DNA from: Rhodococcus sp. 1163
GTDB taxonomy: Bacteria > Actinomycetota > Actinomycetes > Mycobacteriales > Mycobacteriaceae
NCBI RefSeq assembly: GCF_002091985.1
Contig: NZ_MKKX01000035.1
Location: 62,001-126,000, forward strand
DNA: 64,000 bases
Direction: 5' to 3'
Shown here: in pieces, positions 1 through 8,070 of the stretch
Position numbering within the stretch: position 1 is the first letter of the stretch
Layout of the letters: each line of letters begins with the position of its first letter
Position numbers and translations under genes: made by a program
The notes under the pieces: model-generated
What the model saw: only the letters and a program-made list of their open reading frames with translations
Database searches by the model: none
Told to the model about the DNA's origin: nothing

Positions 1-184
1 GCACGACGGCTGCCACCACATCGCCGTCGCGAACTGCCTGCAACGTCGCCGGAGGGCTCGACAGCGGGACTCGCTGGACGTCTCCGGTGAGCCCGAGTTC
101 GTCGAGAACGCCGAGTGAAGTGAACTGACCGAGGGCCATCTCGGTGAATGTTCCCGATGGACCGAAATACGCGATTGCAGGCAC
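1..184 (-). CDS. pheA: Prephenate dehydratase, N-terminal part (runs off window)
   Basis: This is the first 61 codons of prephenate dehydratase, the phenylalanine-pathway enzyme converting prephenate to phenylpyruvate. The GTG start at 184 is followed by PAIAYFGPSGTFTEMAL, the signature opening of the family's substrate-binding lobe; the downstream VRDGDVVAAVV also fits. The gene reads leftward off the window, so the catalytic and ACT regulatory parts cannot be seen. It begins 31 bp after the stop of the co-directional gene at 216-932, and the two may be co-transcribed. The M. tuberculosis order has pheA (Rv3838c) next to the DUF2470 gene, which agrees with the call. Confidence 0.9.
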   Translation of the reverse strand, partial: MPAIAYFGPSGTFTEMALGQFTSLGVLDELGLTGDVQRVPLSSPPATLQAVRDGDVVAAVV

Positions 185-215
185 GATCCGAGGTTACTGG
201 GTCCGCTGAAACGCG

Positions 216-932
216 TCAGACCGATCCGACACCAAGAAGGCCGGCGGCGAGAAGGACTGCGTGCGCGCCGACCGCGTCGTCCACTTCGATGCCGAGTAAC
301 ACCGTTCGCACTGCTTCGGCCGCCTCCGGCCGTAGCGCGATCAGCGCACCGACGTCGGGTGCGGCCAGAGCTCGCAGGATGTCGTCGCCCCGAAGTGCAG
401 CGACGGTGGCCGCGAGGATCGCGAGTACCTCTTCGCCCGATCGCGCGCGAGCGGAAAATCCGACTTCGGCGTGCGCGACCACCGCGAGGACGTCGGCGAT
501 CCGACGCGGAGATTCCCATGCTCCGAAACCAGGCGTGCGATGCGCGTCGACGATCGCTGTCACCGTCTCCATGACGTCGCCTTCGGTCAGATCAGGAAAA
601 ATCACCAGTGGCGAAGGCAGCCGCAGTGACGTGGCTTCCGCGAGCGTGTCCTCGCGCACGTTCACGTGGTACCTGACCACCTCGTATGACGCATGTCGAT
701 CCTTCCGAAGATCGTCCGGATCGATGTCGAGTTCGACGACGATCCGACCGAAGTTCTGCTCGGTTCGCACCGAAGCCAGGACCGAGGCGTCGATGACCGG
801 GGGGCCGGTGGTGACGGCGTCGGGACAGCTGGAGGCTTCAGCGGCGGTGTGGCAACGCTGCTGCAGCAGCCCGGCGACGAGGGCCTGCGGATCGGGTCGG
901 TGGGGCGCACCCAGGGTGAGTGGAATGGACAC
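216..932 (-). CDS. Hypothetical protein, 238 aa
   Basis: I do not recognise a family. The GTG start at 932 opens a 238-residue soluble protein with no signal peptide or membrane segment. The N-terminal third is low in hydrophobics, and the C-terminal third is Ala/Leu-rich and probably helical. It precedes pheA on the same strand with a 31-bp gap, and it is divergent from the iron-box-controlled DUF2470 gene. The intergenic region therefore may serve both promoters. It is kept as real because its codon usage is typical of the genome and it fills the space between two conserved genes; overlapping plus-strand frames are shadows. Confidence 0.7.
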   Translation of the reverse strand: MSIPLTLGAPHRPDPQALVAGLLQQRCHTAAEASSCPDAVTTGPPVIDASVLASVRTEQNFGRIVVELDIDPDDLRKDRHASYEVVRYHVNVREDTLAEATSLRLPSPLVIFPDLTEGDVMETVTAIVDAHRTPGFGAWESPRRIADVLAVVAHAEVGFSARARSGEEVLAILAATVAALRGDDILRALAAPDVGALIALRPEAAEAVRTVLLGIEVDDAVGAHAVLLAAGLLGVGSV

Positions 933-996
933 CGTTACACGGTAGACCGGGGAAATTCGCGCCTGACACTTGCGATCAAGGCAAGCGTCAACTAAC

Positions 997-1015
997 TTAG
1001 GTTTGCCTCACCTAC
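997..1015 (+). promoter_or_regulatory. IdeR/DtxR-type iron box
   Basis: TTAGGTTTGCCTCACCTAC matches the actinobacterial iron-box consensus TTAGGTTAGCCTAACCTAA at 16 of 19 positions by eye. It sits 24 bp upstream of the ATG of the DUF2470 gene, where a bound repressor would block the promoter. The M. tuberculosis homologue of that gene (Rv3839) is, from memory, in the IdeR-repressed set. Confidence 0.8.
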
Positions 1016-1038
1016 TAGGCACCGCATCGGAGGAACTC

Positions 1039-1806
1039 ATGATCGGCGCAACCACCACCGGACCGTCTACCGCTGAACGAGTCCGCAGCGCCTGCGCGCG
1101 TGCGGAAGGTGCAAGGCTGGCGATCGAGGGAAGCGAACCTGTCGTCACCCTGCTTCATCACCTGCGACCGAACGGCGAAGTGATAGTTGCGGTGCCGGAG
1201 GATTCGGAAGTAGCTATCCTCGCGCGCCAACTTTCCGGCACCGGGGTACCCGCGGTCCTCGAGCTGACCGACCATGCACCGCTGGAGCTGCGCGAATCGG
1301 TCCGATCGCTGGTGTGGCTGCGCGGAGAGCTTCGACCCGTGCCCGCCTCACTCATGCGGCCGATGGCCGGCGCCGTAGCTGCCGAACATCCGCACCCGGC
1401 CTTGCTCGACATCGGCCACGGAACGATCCTTCTCCGACTGATCCTGTCGTCTTCGGTGGTTGCCGACGGCACCGGCGCCGAACCCGTCGCCGTCGAGGAC
1501 CTCCTCGCCGCCGAGCCCGACCCCTTCTGGGAGATGGAGACGAGCTGGCTGCAGCACCTCGACGTCGACCATCCCGAGCTCATCGATCAGCTGGCCAGAA
1601 GACTGCCGCCATCGCTCCGTAGGGGTCGAATCCGGCCGCTGGGAATCGATCGATACGGGATCAGCCTGCGCATCGAAGGCGACCACGGCGACAACGACGT
1701 ACGGTTGCCTTTCCCTCGGCCCGTCGACGACAGCATGGGGTTGAGCCGTGCTCTCCGCGTACTCGCCGGGTGCCCGTTTCTGAACGGACTGCGAGCTCGC
1801 GGCTGA
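1039..1806 (+). CDS. DUF2470 domain protein (Rv3839-like), iron-regulated
   Basis: A 255-residue protein whose C-terminal part (about residues 170-250) has the DUF2470 pattern: an HLDVDHPEL segment and then PLGIDRYGISL. DUF2470 is often attached to split-barrel FMN/haem-binding proteins of the HugZ type, so a role in haem or iron metabolism is plausible, but no catalytic residue identifies a reaction. The ATG at 1039 was chosen because CGGAGGAA lies 6 bp before it; an in-frame extension to 970 would run through the iron box. Position and order match Rv3839 next to pheA. Regulation is probably IdeR repression under iron-replete conditions. Confidence 0.8.
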   Translation: MIGATTTGPSTAERVRSACARAEGARLAIEGSEPVVTLLHHLRPNGEVIVAVPEDSEVAILARQLSGTGVPAVLELTDHAPLELRESVRSLVWLRGELRPVPASLMRPMAGAVAAEHPHPALLDIGHGTILLRLILSSSVVADGTGAEPVAVEDLLAAEPDPFWEMETSWLQHLDVDHPELIDQLARRLPPSLRRGRIRPLGIDRYGISLRIEGDHGDNDVRLPFPRPVDDSMGLSRALRVLAGCPFLNGLRARG

Positions 1807-1837
1807 CAGCACCGGCCGACAGGGCACACTCGCTTAT

Positions 1838-2644
1838 GTGATCGCCCTCAAAGGCTGGCTGTCGCCACCCACGCCTGACACCGGCCCACCACCGGACCCG
1901 ACCGAGCGACGAGCAATCAAGATCGAGATTGCGATCGTTCTGCTGGTCACGTTCGGGCTCAGCGGACTGAGCAGCATCCTCTCGCTCGTCGAGGACGCAC
2001 TGGTCGCGGGCAGCCTGTCGGAACAAACCGTCGCGTTGAACACCTCGAGTTCGAGCCTCGGGATCATCGATCTGCTCTACCAGCTTCTACGTATCCTCCG
2101 GCTCTGCGCCTGGGGCGCTCTCGGGATGTATCTGCTGTGGCGGGCGGGCCTGGGGCCTCGTCTCATCGGCCTTGCGAAACCGAGGTGGAAAAGCGACGCC
2201 GTACCCGGCCTGGGTCTGGCCGCGCTGATCGGTATCCCCGGACTGCTGCTCTACCTCGTCGCCAACGCCCTCGGCCTCAATCTCACTGTCGTGCCGAGCA
2301 CGATCGACGATCACTGGTGGCGAATCCCAGCTCTCGTCGCGTACGCCTTCGCCAACTCTGCCGCCGAAGAAATCATCGTTGTCGCGTATCTGATCTCCCG
2401 GCTGCGACGCCTCGGATTCAGCGAGAATTCATCACTGCTCGCATCAGCGCTACTACGCGGGTCCTATCACCTCTACCAGGGTCTCGGCGGCGGCATCGGC
2501 AACCTGGCCATGGGACTCGTCTTCGGAAGGTACTGGCAGAAGACCAGCCGACTATGGCCACTACTGATCGCACATGCGCTCATCGACATCGTTGCTTTCG
2601 TCGGTTACACCGCCTTGCGTGACCATCTCTCGTGGCTGCCGTAG
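1838..2644 (+). CDS. CPBP family intramembrane metalloprotease
   Basis: A 268-residue polytopic membrane protein of the CAAX protease/bacteriocin-processing (CPBP, Abi) family. The glutamate pair is at residues 177-178 (AAEEIIVVAY), with histidines at 211 (SYHLYQG) and 246 (HALID). The arginine of the classical EExxxR motif is not at its usual place (valine instead; R188 is further on), as in an actinobacterial subgroup. The GTG at 1838 is 31 bp after the preceding gene. It stands 13 bp before the LCP gene, so both may be one transcript. The substrate is unknown. Confidence 0.85.
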   Translation: MIALKGWLSPPTPDTGPPPDPTERRAIKIEIAIVLLVTFGLSGLSSILSLVEDALVAGSLSEQTVALNTSSSSLGIIDLLYQLLRILRLCAWGALGMYLLWRAGLGPRLIGLAKPRWKSDAVPGLGLAALIGIPGLLLYLVANALGLNLTVVPSTIDDHWWRIPALVAYAFANSAAEEIIVVAYLISRLRRLGFSENSSLLASALLRGSYHLYQGLGGGIGNLAMGLVFGRYWQKTSRLWPLLIAHALIDIVAFVGYTALRDHLSWLP

Positions 2645-2657
2645 GTAGAGTCGATCC

Positions 2658-4001
2658 GTGAACGACGACCAGCGGAACAGAGGGAACCCTCGACAAGGTC
2701 CCCCTCCCGGCCAGCGGCCGCCTCCCGGCCAGCGGCCGCCTCCCGGTTATCGGCCACCACCCCCGAACCGACGCACCCCACCCCCACCGCCTCCCGAGGG
2801 AACTCAAGTCATCCGCCGCGACGGTCGTCCACAGCAGCAGGCCTGGTCCCAGGCGCCCGAGCCCGGCTCGGTGTCACGCCCACCGAATTCGACCCAGCAT
2901 TACCCGCGCGAACCCGACTGGGCCCCTCGCCAAACCCCACAGCCCTATCGCGAGCAGGGGTACGGCGGGGAACCACCACGACGCAGGACCCCGCCTCCCC
3001 CGCAACGCTCACCCAGGCGTCCGGAGCCGGCAAAACCTCCGCGTGTGCGCAAGAAGCGACACTGGGGTCGACGGCTCGGCCTTGTCTTTCTCGTGTTGGC
3101 ACTGCTTCTCGGCGGACTCGTCTACTTCGTCGACAGCTCACTGACGCGCGTGGACGCACTGAGCAGCTACGACGGCCGCGTCGCCGATACCCCGGGCACC
3201 AATTGGCTACTCGTCGGGTCCGACAGCCGCGCCGGCATGACGCCCGAGCAGGAAGCTGCGTTGGCGACGGGCGGTGAAGTAGGCCCGAGTCGCACCGACA
3301 CGATCATTCTGATTCATATTCCCGAAGGCAGCGGCGCCACCACGATGGTCAGCCTGCCCCGTGACTCCTACGTCTCGGTGCCGGGCAATGGGCAGGACAA
3401 GCTCAACGCATCGTTCGCGTTAGGGGGTCCTCCGCTGCTGGTAGAGACCGTCGAGGGTGCCACCGGGGTACGCATCGACCACTACGCGGAAATCGGGTTC
3501 GGCGGTTTCGCCGGGATCGTCGACGCGCTCGGCGGTGTCGACGTCTGCCTCCAGTCCGCCATCGACGATCCACTGGCCGGCATCAGCTTGCCTGCAGGCT
3601 GCCAGGAGTTGGCCGGATCCGATGCTCTGGGCTTCGTGCGTTCACGTGCAACCGCTCTCGCCGACCTCGATCGAATGAACAATCAGCGTCAGTTCATGTC
3701 GGCGCTGCTCGCGAAGGCGACAAGTCCGGCTACCTATCTCAATCCGCTGCGCATCTGGCCCTTGATGAAGGACACCGCCTCCTCGCTCAGCGTGGACGAG
3801 GGCGACCACTTCTGGAATCTGGCATCGCTGGCGTGGGCCATGCGTGGCGACCTCGTCACGACGACAGTGCCCGTCGCCGGCTTCGAGGACTCCGACGTGG
3901 GCAACGTCCTACTGTGGGACAACGATCGCGCATCCCAATTCTTCGATGCACTGGCACAGGACCGCCAAATTCCACAGGATCTGCTCACCAGCGGTCCCTG
4001 A
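2658..4001 (+). CDS. LytR-CpsA-Psr (LCP) family cell-wall ligase
   Basis: A 447-residue LCP protein. Residues 1-135 are a proline-rich cytoplasmic tail containing a tandem PPPGQR hexapeptide (18-bp DNA repeat near 2704-2745). A single membrane helix spans about 141-158, and the extracellular LCP domain follows. Visible family motifs are GSDSR (187-191), RTDTIIL (212-218), SLPRDS (232-237) and the later FVRSR. LCP enzymes transfer undecaprenyl-linked polymers to the cell wall; in mycolata they attach arabinogalactan to peptidoglycan. The position before bfrB matches Rv3840, long annotated as a LytR-type regulator. Confidence 0.92.
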   Translation: MNDDQRNRGNPRQGPPPGQRPPPGQRPPPGYRPPPPNRRTPPPPPPEGTQVIRRDGRPQQQAWSQAPEPGSVSRPPNSTQHYPREPDWAPRQTPQPYREQGYGGEPPRRRTPPPPQRSPRRPEPAKPPRVRKKRHWGRRLGLVFLVLALLLGGLVYFVDSSLTRVDALSSYDGRVADTPGTNWLLVGSDSRAGMTPEQEAALATGGEVGPSRTDTIILIHIPEGSGATTMVSLPRDSYVSVPGNGQDKLNASFALGGPPLLVETVEGATGVRIDHYAEIGFGGFAGIVDALGGVDVCLQSAIDDPLAGISLPAGCQELAGSDALGFVRSRATALADLDRMNNQRQFMSALLAKATSPATYLNPLRIWPLMKDTASSLSVDEGDHFWNLASLAWAMRGDLVTTTVPVAGFEDSDVGNVLLWDNDRASQFFDALAQDRQIPQDLLTSGP

Positions 4002-4078
4002 CCACCGGAATCGATGTAGTACGCGCCGCCGACAAACCCTCGAAATATTTCGACAATTATGCAGTCGAGAATAAAGAG

Positions 4079-4097
4079 TTAGGTAAATCTAATGTAG
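4079..4097 (+). promoter_or_regulatory. Candidate IdeR iron box upstream of bfrB
   Basis: TTAGGTAAATCTAATGTAG matches the iron-box consensus at about 13 of 19 positions. It is centred roughly 77 bp upstream of the inferred transcription start of bfrB, far enough that a bound regulator would activate rather than block. IdeR is known to activate bfrB in M. tuberculosis from upstream boxes. Confidence 0.55.
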
Positions 4098-4128
4098 GCA
4101 ACCGTGGCCTCAATAAGGCTGAGCTTGC

Positions 4129-4157
4129 ATGACAATGCCCTCTGACCAGCCTATTCT
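4129..4157 (+). promoter_or_regulatory. Inferred bfrB promoter (leaderless)
   Basis: ATGACA (4129-4134) and TATTCT (4152-4157) are 17 bp apart and resemble -35 and -10 elements. Initiation about 7 bp downstream would fall on the ATG at 4165 and give a leaderless mRNA. The longer reading frame starting at 4129 would begin inside the -35. Confidence 0.5.
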
Positions 4158-4164
4158 CTACGAC

Positions 4165-4719
4165 ATGAGCGCTGACATCAAAGACACCACACATTCGAAA
4201 TTCCACGCGCTTCTGCGTGATCAGATCCGCAACGAATTCAACGCCTCGCACCAATACATTGCCACGGCAGTGTATTTCGACAATGCCGATCTCCCGCAGT
4301 TGGCCAAGCACTTTTACGCACAGGCCGTAGAAGAGCGCAACCACGCGATGATGATCGTCCAGTACTTCCTCGATCGCGACATCACCGTCGAGCTCACCGG
4401 CGTCGATCCGTCGAAGTCCGTCTTCACCGACGCACGCGAGCCCATCGCATTGGCCCTCGCGCAGGAGGAGACCGTCACCGAGCAGATCATCCAGCTCGCG
4501 AGCACGGCCCGCGAAGAGGGCGACTACGTGGGCGAGCAGTTCATGCAGTGGTTCCTCAAGGAGCAGGTCGAAGAGGTTGCGAGCATGACGACGCTGCTCA
4601 ACATCGCTGACCGCGCAGGCCACAACCTGTTCGATCTGGAAGACTTCGTCGCCCGCGAGATGAGCAGTCCCGCAGGACCGGACACCAGCGCACCGCGATC
4701 TGCAGGCGGCTCCCTGTAG
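4165..4719 (+). CDS. bfrB: Ferritin BfrB
   Basis: A 184-residue non-haem ferritin that stores iron in a 24-mer shell. The four-helix bundle is clear: NEFNASHQY (E24), AVEERNHAMM (E57, E58, H60) and LAQEETVTEQ supply ferroxidase-centre acids, and QWFLKEQVEE is typical of the family. The mycobacterial C-terminal tail ending in AGG-L is kept. I chose ATG 4165 over 4129 because BfrB homologues start about 11 residues before KFHAL and because of the promoter geometry. Neighbours match Rv3841. Iron-dependent activation by IdeR is likely. Confidence 0.95.
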   Translation: MSADIKDTTHSKFHALLRDQIRNEFNASHQYIATAVYFDNADLPQLAKHFYAQAVEERNHAMMIVQYFLDRDITVELTGVDPSKSVFTDAREPIALALAQEETVTEQIIQLASTAREEGDYVGEQFMQWFLKEQVEEVASMTTLLNIADRAGHNLFDLEDFVAREMSSPAGPDTSAPRSAGGSL

Positions 4720-4737
4720 AAACCTTCGACGCGCTCT

Positions 4738-4782
4738 ACCGAATGTGGAAGCTATGCCGGCGGCATAGCTTCCACATTCGGT
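4738..4782. terminator. Bidirectional hairpin between bfrB and DUF5926 gene
   Basis: A perfect 21-bp stem (4738-4758 with 4762-4782) and a 3-base loop lie between two convergent genes. No long T-tract follows, as is common in actinobacteria. Confidence 0.8.
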
Positions 4783-4807
4783 TTCAGCGCAATGGTTCAG
4801 CGCAACG

Positions 4808-5719
4808 TCAGCGCAGAGTCACCTGACGGCCACGAAGCCCGTCGCGCGAGCGCAGCTGCTCGGACGTCAGAGGGCCGTCCACAGTAAGCGCCTCGTTCAA
4901 CTTCTCACCGAATGTCACGGCCGGCGAAGACCACTCGGTCGGATGCATTTCGGGATCGAGATCGAACACCGGGACCAACAGGCCGTGCGCACGGAACGAA
5001 CCGGCGTACCGCGAGCCTTCACCCAACGTGAGATCCCCTGCCGCATGCAGGCGAGCGAGCGCCAGCATCAAGTCGTCCTCGCTCTCCGGACGAACCCACC
5101 GCAGATGCGCCTTGGCTCCCGCATCGACCCACCACGCAGCGACGAGACCGTCACCTTCCAGACGCGCAGACGGCATGATCGCCTGGTTGGCGCGCTCCAC
5201 CGTCGCAGCCACATCAGGCGCGGGCTCGAGCCCCTCCGGCAGCCACCAGTTGAAATCCTGGTACACGGTGATGTCCAGCTGCGCCGACGGGTCGAGGACC
5301 TCGGCCAATGCAGGGGTGTTGCCGTCCGGAATCGACGCATCCAGCGACTCGCCCGGTGCGGCCTGCCGTGCCCACTCCAGAGCGCTCGCCAAATCGGCCG
5401 CAATATTCGGCGAATGCGCCTGTACCTGCAAACCGACGAAGCCGTTCACCGCCGAATCCGATTCCCGGACCAACGCGGCAACCGCACCGGGGAGCACGGT
5501 CGCAATGGTGATCGTCCGACCGGACGCATCCACCGGCGTCACCGCCGTCGCCGACGGAACGAACTCACGCATCGCGACGAGATCGCACTCCGCAGCCACA
5601 CCCTGGAACGGCCGAACCGGCGCCGCCTCCATATTTGCGCGCTCGGCTTCGCGTGCAGCTATCAGCGCTGCACGATTACTGCCCTGTTTCGGGCCACTGT
5701 TTCTTTTGCTCTTACCCAC
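4808..5719 (-). CDS. DUF5926 family protein
   Basis: A 303-residue soluble protein with the basic N-terminus MGKSKRNSGPKQGSNRAALI, typical of the actinobacterial DUF5926 family; the molecular function is unknown. The body includes YQDFNWWLPEG near residue 150 and a C-terminal LTSEQLRSRDGLRGRQ. It lies downstream of glpQ1 on the same strand, separated by the tandem-repeat array at 5753-5872, so it may be the last gene of the rhodanese-DUF4328-glpQ1 transcript. The start at 5719 is 33 bp beyond the array. Confidence 0.85.
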   Translation of the reverse strand: MGKSKRNSGPKQGSNRAALIAAREAERANMEAAPVRPFQGVAAECDLVAMREFVPSATAVTPVDASGRTITIATVLPGAVAALVRESDSAVNGFVGLQVQAHSPNIAADLASALEWARQAAPGESLDASIPDGNTPALAEVLDPSAQLDITVYQDFNWWLPEGLEPAPDVAATVERANQAIMPSARLEGDGLVAAWWVDAGAKAHLRWVRPESEDDLMLALARLHAAGDLTLGEGSRYAGSFRAHGLLVPVFDLDPEMHPTEWSSPAVTFGEKLNEALTVDGPLTSEQLRSRDGLRGRQVTLR

Positions 5720-5752
5720 GCCCGAAACCTACACGCCGCACCACTCTCGAGG

Positions 5753-5872
5753 TCACTCCGCAGGCTCCGCTCCTGATCCATCGAGTCACTCCGCAGGCTC
5801 CGCTCCTGATCCATCGAGTCACTCCGCAGGCTCCGCTCCTGATCCATCGAGTCACTCCGCAGGCTCCGCTCC
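5753..5872 (-). repeat. Tandem repeat array, 4 x 33 bp (family A)
   Basis: Four copies of a 21-bp core, read on the minus strand as GGAGCGGAGCC followed by TGCGGAGTGA, are separated by a constant 12-bp spacer CTCGATGGATCA. The first G of the first core is the last base of the glpQ1 TAG stop. A 33-bp unit keeps a frame open through the array, which produces a spurious MDQERSLRSDS-repeat ORF. The same core recurs at 49596-49774 and, diverged, at 12865-12940. Confidence 0.95.
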
Positions 5873-6639
5873 TAGCAGCCGTCGAGCCAAGCCCTCGTAC
5901 GGCCCGGATTGTTCGTCGCAATCCAGCTGACACCCAGATCGCGGCACAGTTCGACGTCTGCCTTCTCCTCGACGGTCCAGCAGTATGTCGCACGGCCGGA
6001 TGCTGCAGCTCGATCGACGATCCACGGGCGCTCGCGCAAGCTCCTGATCGACGGCCCGATAGCCGTGGCACCGACCGTCGTCGCTGCGCCGCCGCCGAGA
6101 TAGTACGAGGACTCACCCAGCAGGACCGTGGGCAACAACGGCGCGAATCTGCGCACTCGCCAGACCGCGGTAGGGGCGAACGACATGATGACCGCCCGCG
6201 AGAAGTCCGCGGACGCCGGTTGTGCCAATCCGTAGCGATGCAACTCGGCGAGGACCTTGTTCTCGATGAGGCTGCCGTATCGCACTGGATGCTTCGTCTC
6301 GATGAACAGCTTGGTCGGCTTGCTAGTCCAGTCGAGGACCAGTTCGATCAGGTCGCTGAGAGTGAGCAGTTCTGCCGGCTCCGCGTCGTCGCCGTAGTCG
6401 AACGCTTTGAGTGCCTCGAGGTGTAGTTCGCTGACGCGGCCGGACCCGGTGGATGTTCGGTCGACGCGGCGATCGTGGACGCAGACGATGTGGCCGTCGC
6501 GAGTGAGCCTGACGTCGCATTCGAGGCCGTCGGCGCCTTCACGCAGGGCGAGGTCGTAGGCGGCCAGCGTGTGCTCTTTCTTCTCCGCCGACGCACCGCG
6601 ATGCGCGACGACGAACGGGTCTCGACGGCTCGGACTCAC
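5872..6639 (-). CDS. glpQ1: Glycerophosphodiester phosphodiesterase
   Basis: A 255-residue GDPD TIM-barrel enzyme hydrolysing glycerophosphodiesters to glycerol-3-phosphate and an alcohol. Catalytic and metal residues are in place: H13 in VAHRGAS, E40 and D42 in LECDVRL, and H55 in VCVHDRR. The usual E-N-T is EHT here. There is no signal peptide, so it is cytoplasmic. The GTG start at 6639 overlaps the stop of the DUF4328 gene by four bases, indicating coupled translation. Gene order matches Rv3842c. The stop codon abuts the tandem-repeat array. Confidence 0.93.
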   Translation of the reverse strand: MSPSRRDPFVVAHRGASAEKKEHTLAAYDLALREGADGLECDVRLTRDGHIVCVHDRRVDRTSTGSGRVSELHLEALKAFDYGDDAEPAELLTLSDLIELVLDWTSKPTKLFIETKHPVRYGSLIENKVLAELHRYGLAQPASADFSRAVIMSFAPTAVWRVRRFAPLLPTVLLGESSYYLGGGAATTVGATAIGPSIRSLRERPWIVDRAAASGRATYCWTVEEKADVELCRDLGVSWIATNNPGRTRAWLDGC

Positions 6640-7658
6640 CCGGCCGTCACTTTCTCATCACTTGCCGCAGCTTCGGATTCGGATGCGGATGCGGATGCGG
6701 ATTCGGAGGAACTCACAGCAGGTTCCGAGCGGTCGACGGAGATGACCCAGCGGGTAGGGGCTGCGCGGTCGGTCCCGCGGAGCCCTTGGCCGTCGATCCC
6801 GCGGATGAGAAGGAGGGTCGAGAACGCCACGGCTGCAGCGACGACTGCCCCCACCGCGGACAGCAGCACTCCGTCGGCCTCGGCTTGCAGGGAGTCCCGA
6901 AACCGCCACAATGTCACGGTGAGTACGAGGACCCAATCGAGGACCCAGACTGCCCACCAGATTCGAACGAGCGTCAGAAGTTTCGTCCGTTCGATGCCGC
7001 CTCGAATGTCGACCAATTCGGTCAGGTAGACCCCCGGCATCGCCAGGGACAGAACGGGGACGAGCGATCCCAGATACATCGTCGTAGCTCTTCGGGGGTC
7101 GCGGCTGCCTGCGCGGGCGAAGTGTTCTCCACGACGCACCACCAGCCAGGACACAGCGGCCACGGCGGCCGAGACTCCGATGATGATCGAGGCGACTTCG
7201 GCGAACACCACCAGTGCGTCCGAGGCCATGAGGACTCTGGGGTTCACCAACCGTGTTCGGTTGTAGAGCAGGATTCCGTATCGAAACAGTTCGGCGACGC
7301 ATGCCAGTGCCAACAGGGCCATCGTCAGCGTCAGCAATCCGGGCGCCGATTCGGCCCAGCGCTCGCGCCGGGAGGGATCGTCCGACTTCTTCGGCACCGG
7401 ATTGTCGATCAGCCCCCACCGGGGAATCTGCTCGTACCGGGGGGTGGCGGAAGCCGGAGACGCGACGGGATTCTGCACGCGAGGGGATTTACTTCTCGGC
7501 GGGCGCGCTACCCAGCGAAAGTTTCGAACACCCTGGGCGGGGGCCTGCGTCGACACCGGGGAGAGCAGGACTCCGTGGCACCGAGGACACCACACCGCAG
7601 GTAGCGTCCCGACGGGCCAGCGAGTGGCACATCGCGCGCAGACCTGGAATGCGGACAC
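6636..7658 (-). CDS. DUF4328 zinc-ribbon membrane protein (Rv3843c-like)
   Basis: A 340-residue membrane protein. The N-terminus carries a zinc ribbon (CARC ... CPRC), then a Pro/Arg-rich linker, then about six hydrophobic helices of the DUF4328 type. An acidic-serine tail SESASASASESE is encoded by an imperfect hexanucleotide repeat at about 6671-6708. The GTG at 7658 was preferred because it overlaps the rhodanese stop by one base (TAGTG) and places CARC near the start; a longer frame begins at 7718. The function is unknown. It is co-transcribed with the rhodanese gene and glpQ1. Confidence 0.85.
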   Translation of the reverse strand: MSAFQVCARCATRWPVGTLPAVWCPRCHGVLLSPVSTQAPAQGVRNFRWVARPPRSKSPRVQNPVASPASATPRYEQIPRWGLIDNPVPKKSDDPSRRERWAESAPGLLTLTMALLALACVAELFRYGILLYNRTRLVNPRVLMASDALVVFAEVASIIIGVSAAVAAVSWLVVRRGEHFARAGSRDPRRATTMYLGSLVPVLSLAMPGVYLTELVDIRGGIERTKLLTLVRIWWAVWVLDWVLVLTVTLWRFRDSLQAEADGVLLSAVGAVVAAAVAFSTLLLIRGIDGQGLRGTDRAAPTRWVISVDRSEPAVSSSESASASASESEAAASDEKVTAG

Positions 7659-8002
7659 TAGAGGATTCTCGCCTCGGCGCCATCGTCGCGTACGACTGGG
7701 CGACCCGCGGCGTGCCACGCGTCCATTCCGCCATCGACGTTGGTCGCCTCGTAGCCGATCCGCGCGAGGTATTGGACCACCTGCATGGAGCGTCCACCTA
7801 CCTTGCAGACGACGTACAGTTCGGCGTCCTGATCGATCTCACCGAGCCGAGACGGGACTTCATTCATGGGAATGTGCAGCGCTCCCGGTGCGTGACCGTG
7901 TTGCCATTCATCGTCTTCGCGGACGTCGAGGAGCACGACCGAACCGGTCGTTTCCACTGGAAGTTCGGCGGCGGGCACAGAGGACAGATCCGAGGCTGAC
8001 AC
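7658..8002 (-). CDS. Rhodanese-like sulfurtransferase
   Basis: A 114-residue single rhodanese domain. The active-site loop is CKVGGR (C66-R71), with the CH2A motif LLDVREDDEW and the closing motif VDGGMDAW intact. Such proteins carry persulfide sulfur on the cysteine; the acceptor is unknown. It heads a minus-strand operon with the DUF4328 gene and glpQ1. The GTG start at 8002 is preceded by a close GGGGAGT. The upstream region contains the DnaA-box cluster, shared with the divergent F420-type gene. Confidence 0.9.
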   Translation of the reverse strand: MSASDLSSVPAAELPVETTGSVVLLDVREDDEWQHGHAPGALHIPMNEVPSRLGEIDQDAELYVVCKVGGRSMQVVQYLARIGYEATNVDGGMDAWHAAGRPVVRDDGAEARIL

Positions 8003-8070
8003 TCCCCGATCTTGTCACGGGTCCGGCGAACACTGCCACCCCCGTGGATACTCACGGTCCTCAGCGCAGG

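Noticed and set aside
5662..5847. 61-codon minus-strand frame of MDQERSLRSDS repeats
   Set aside because: It arises because the 33-bp repeat unit is a multiple of three; it overlaps the DUF5926 start and carries no independent signal.
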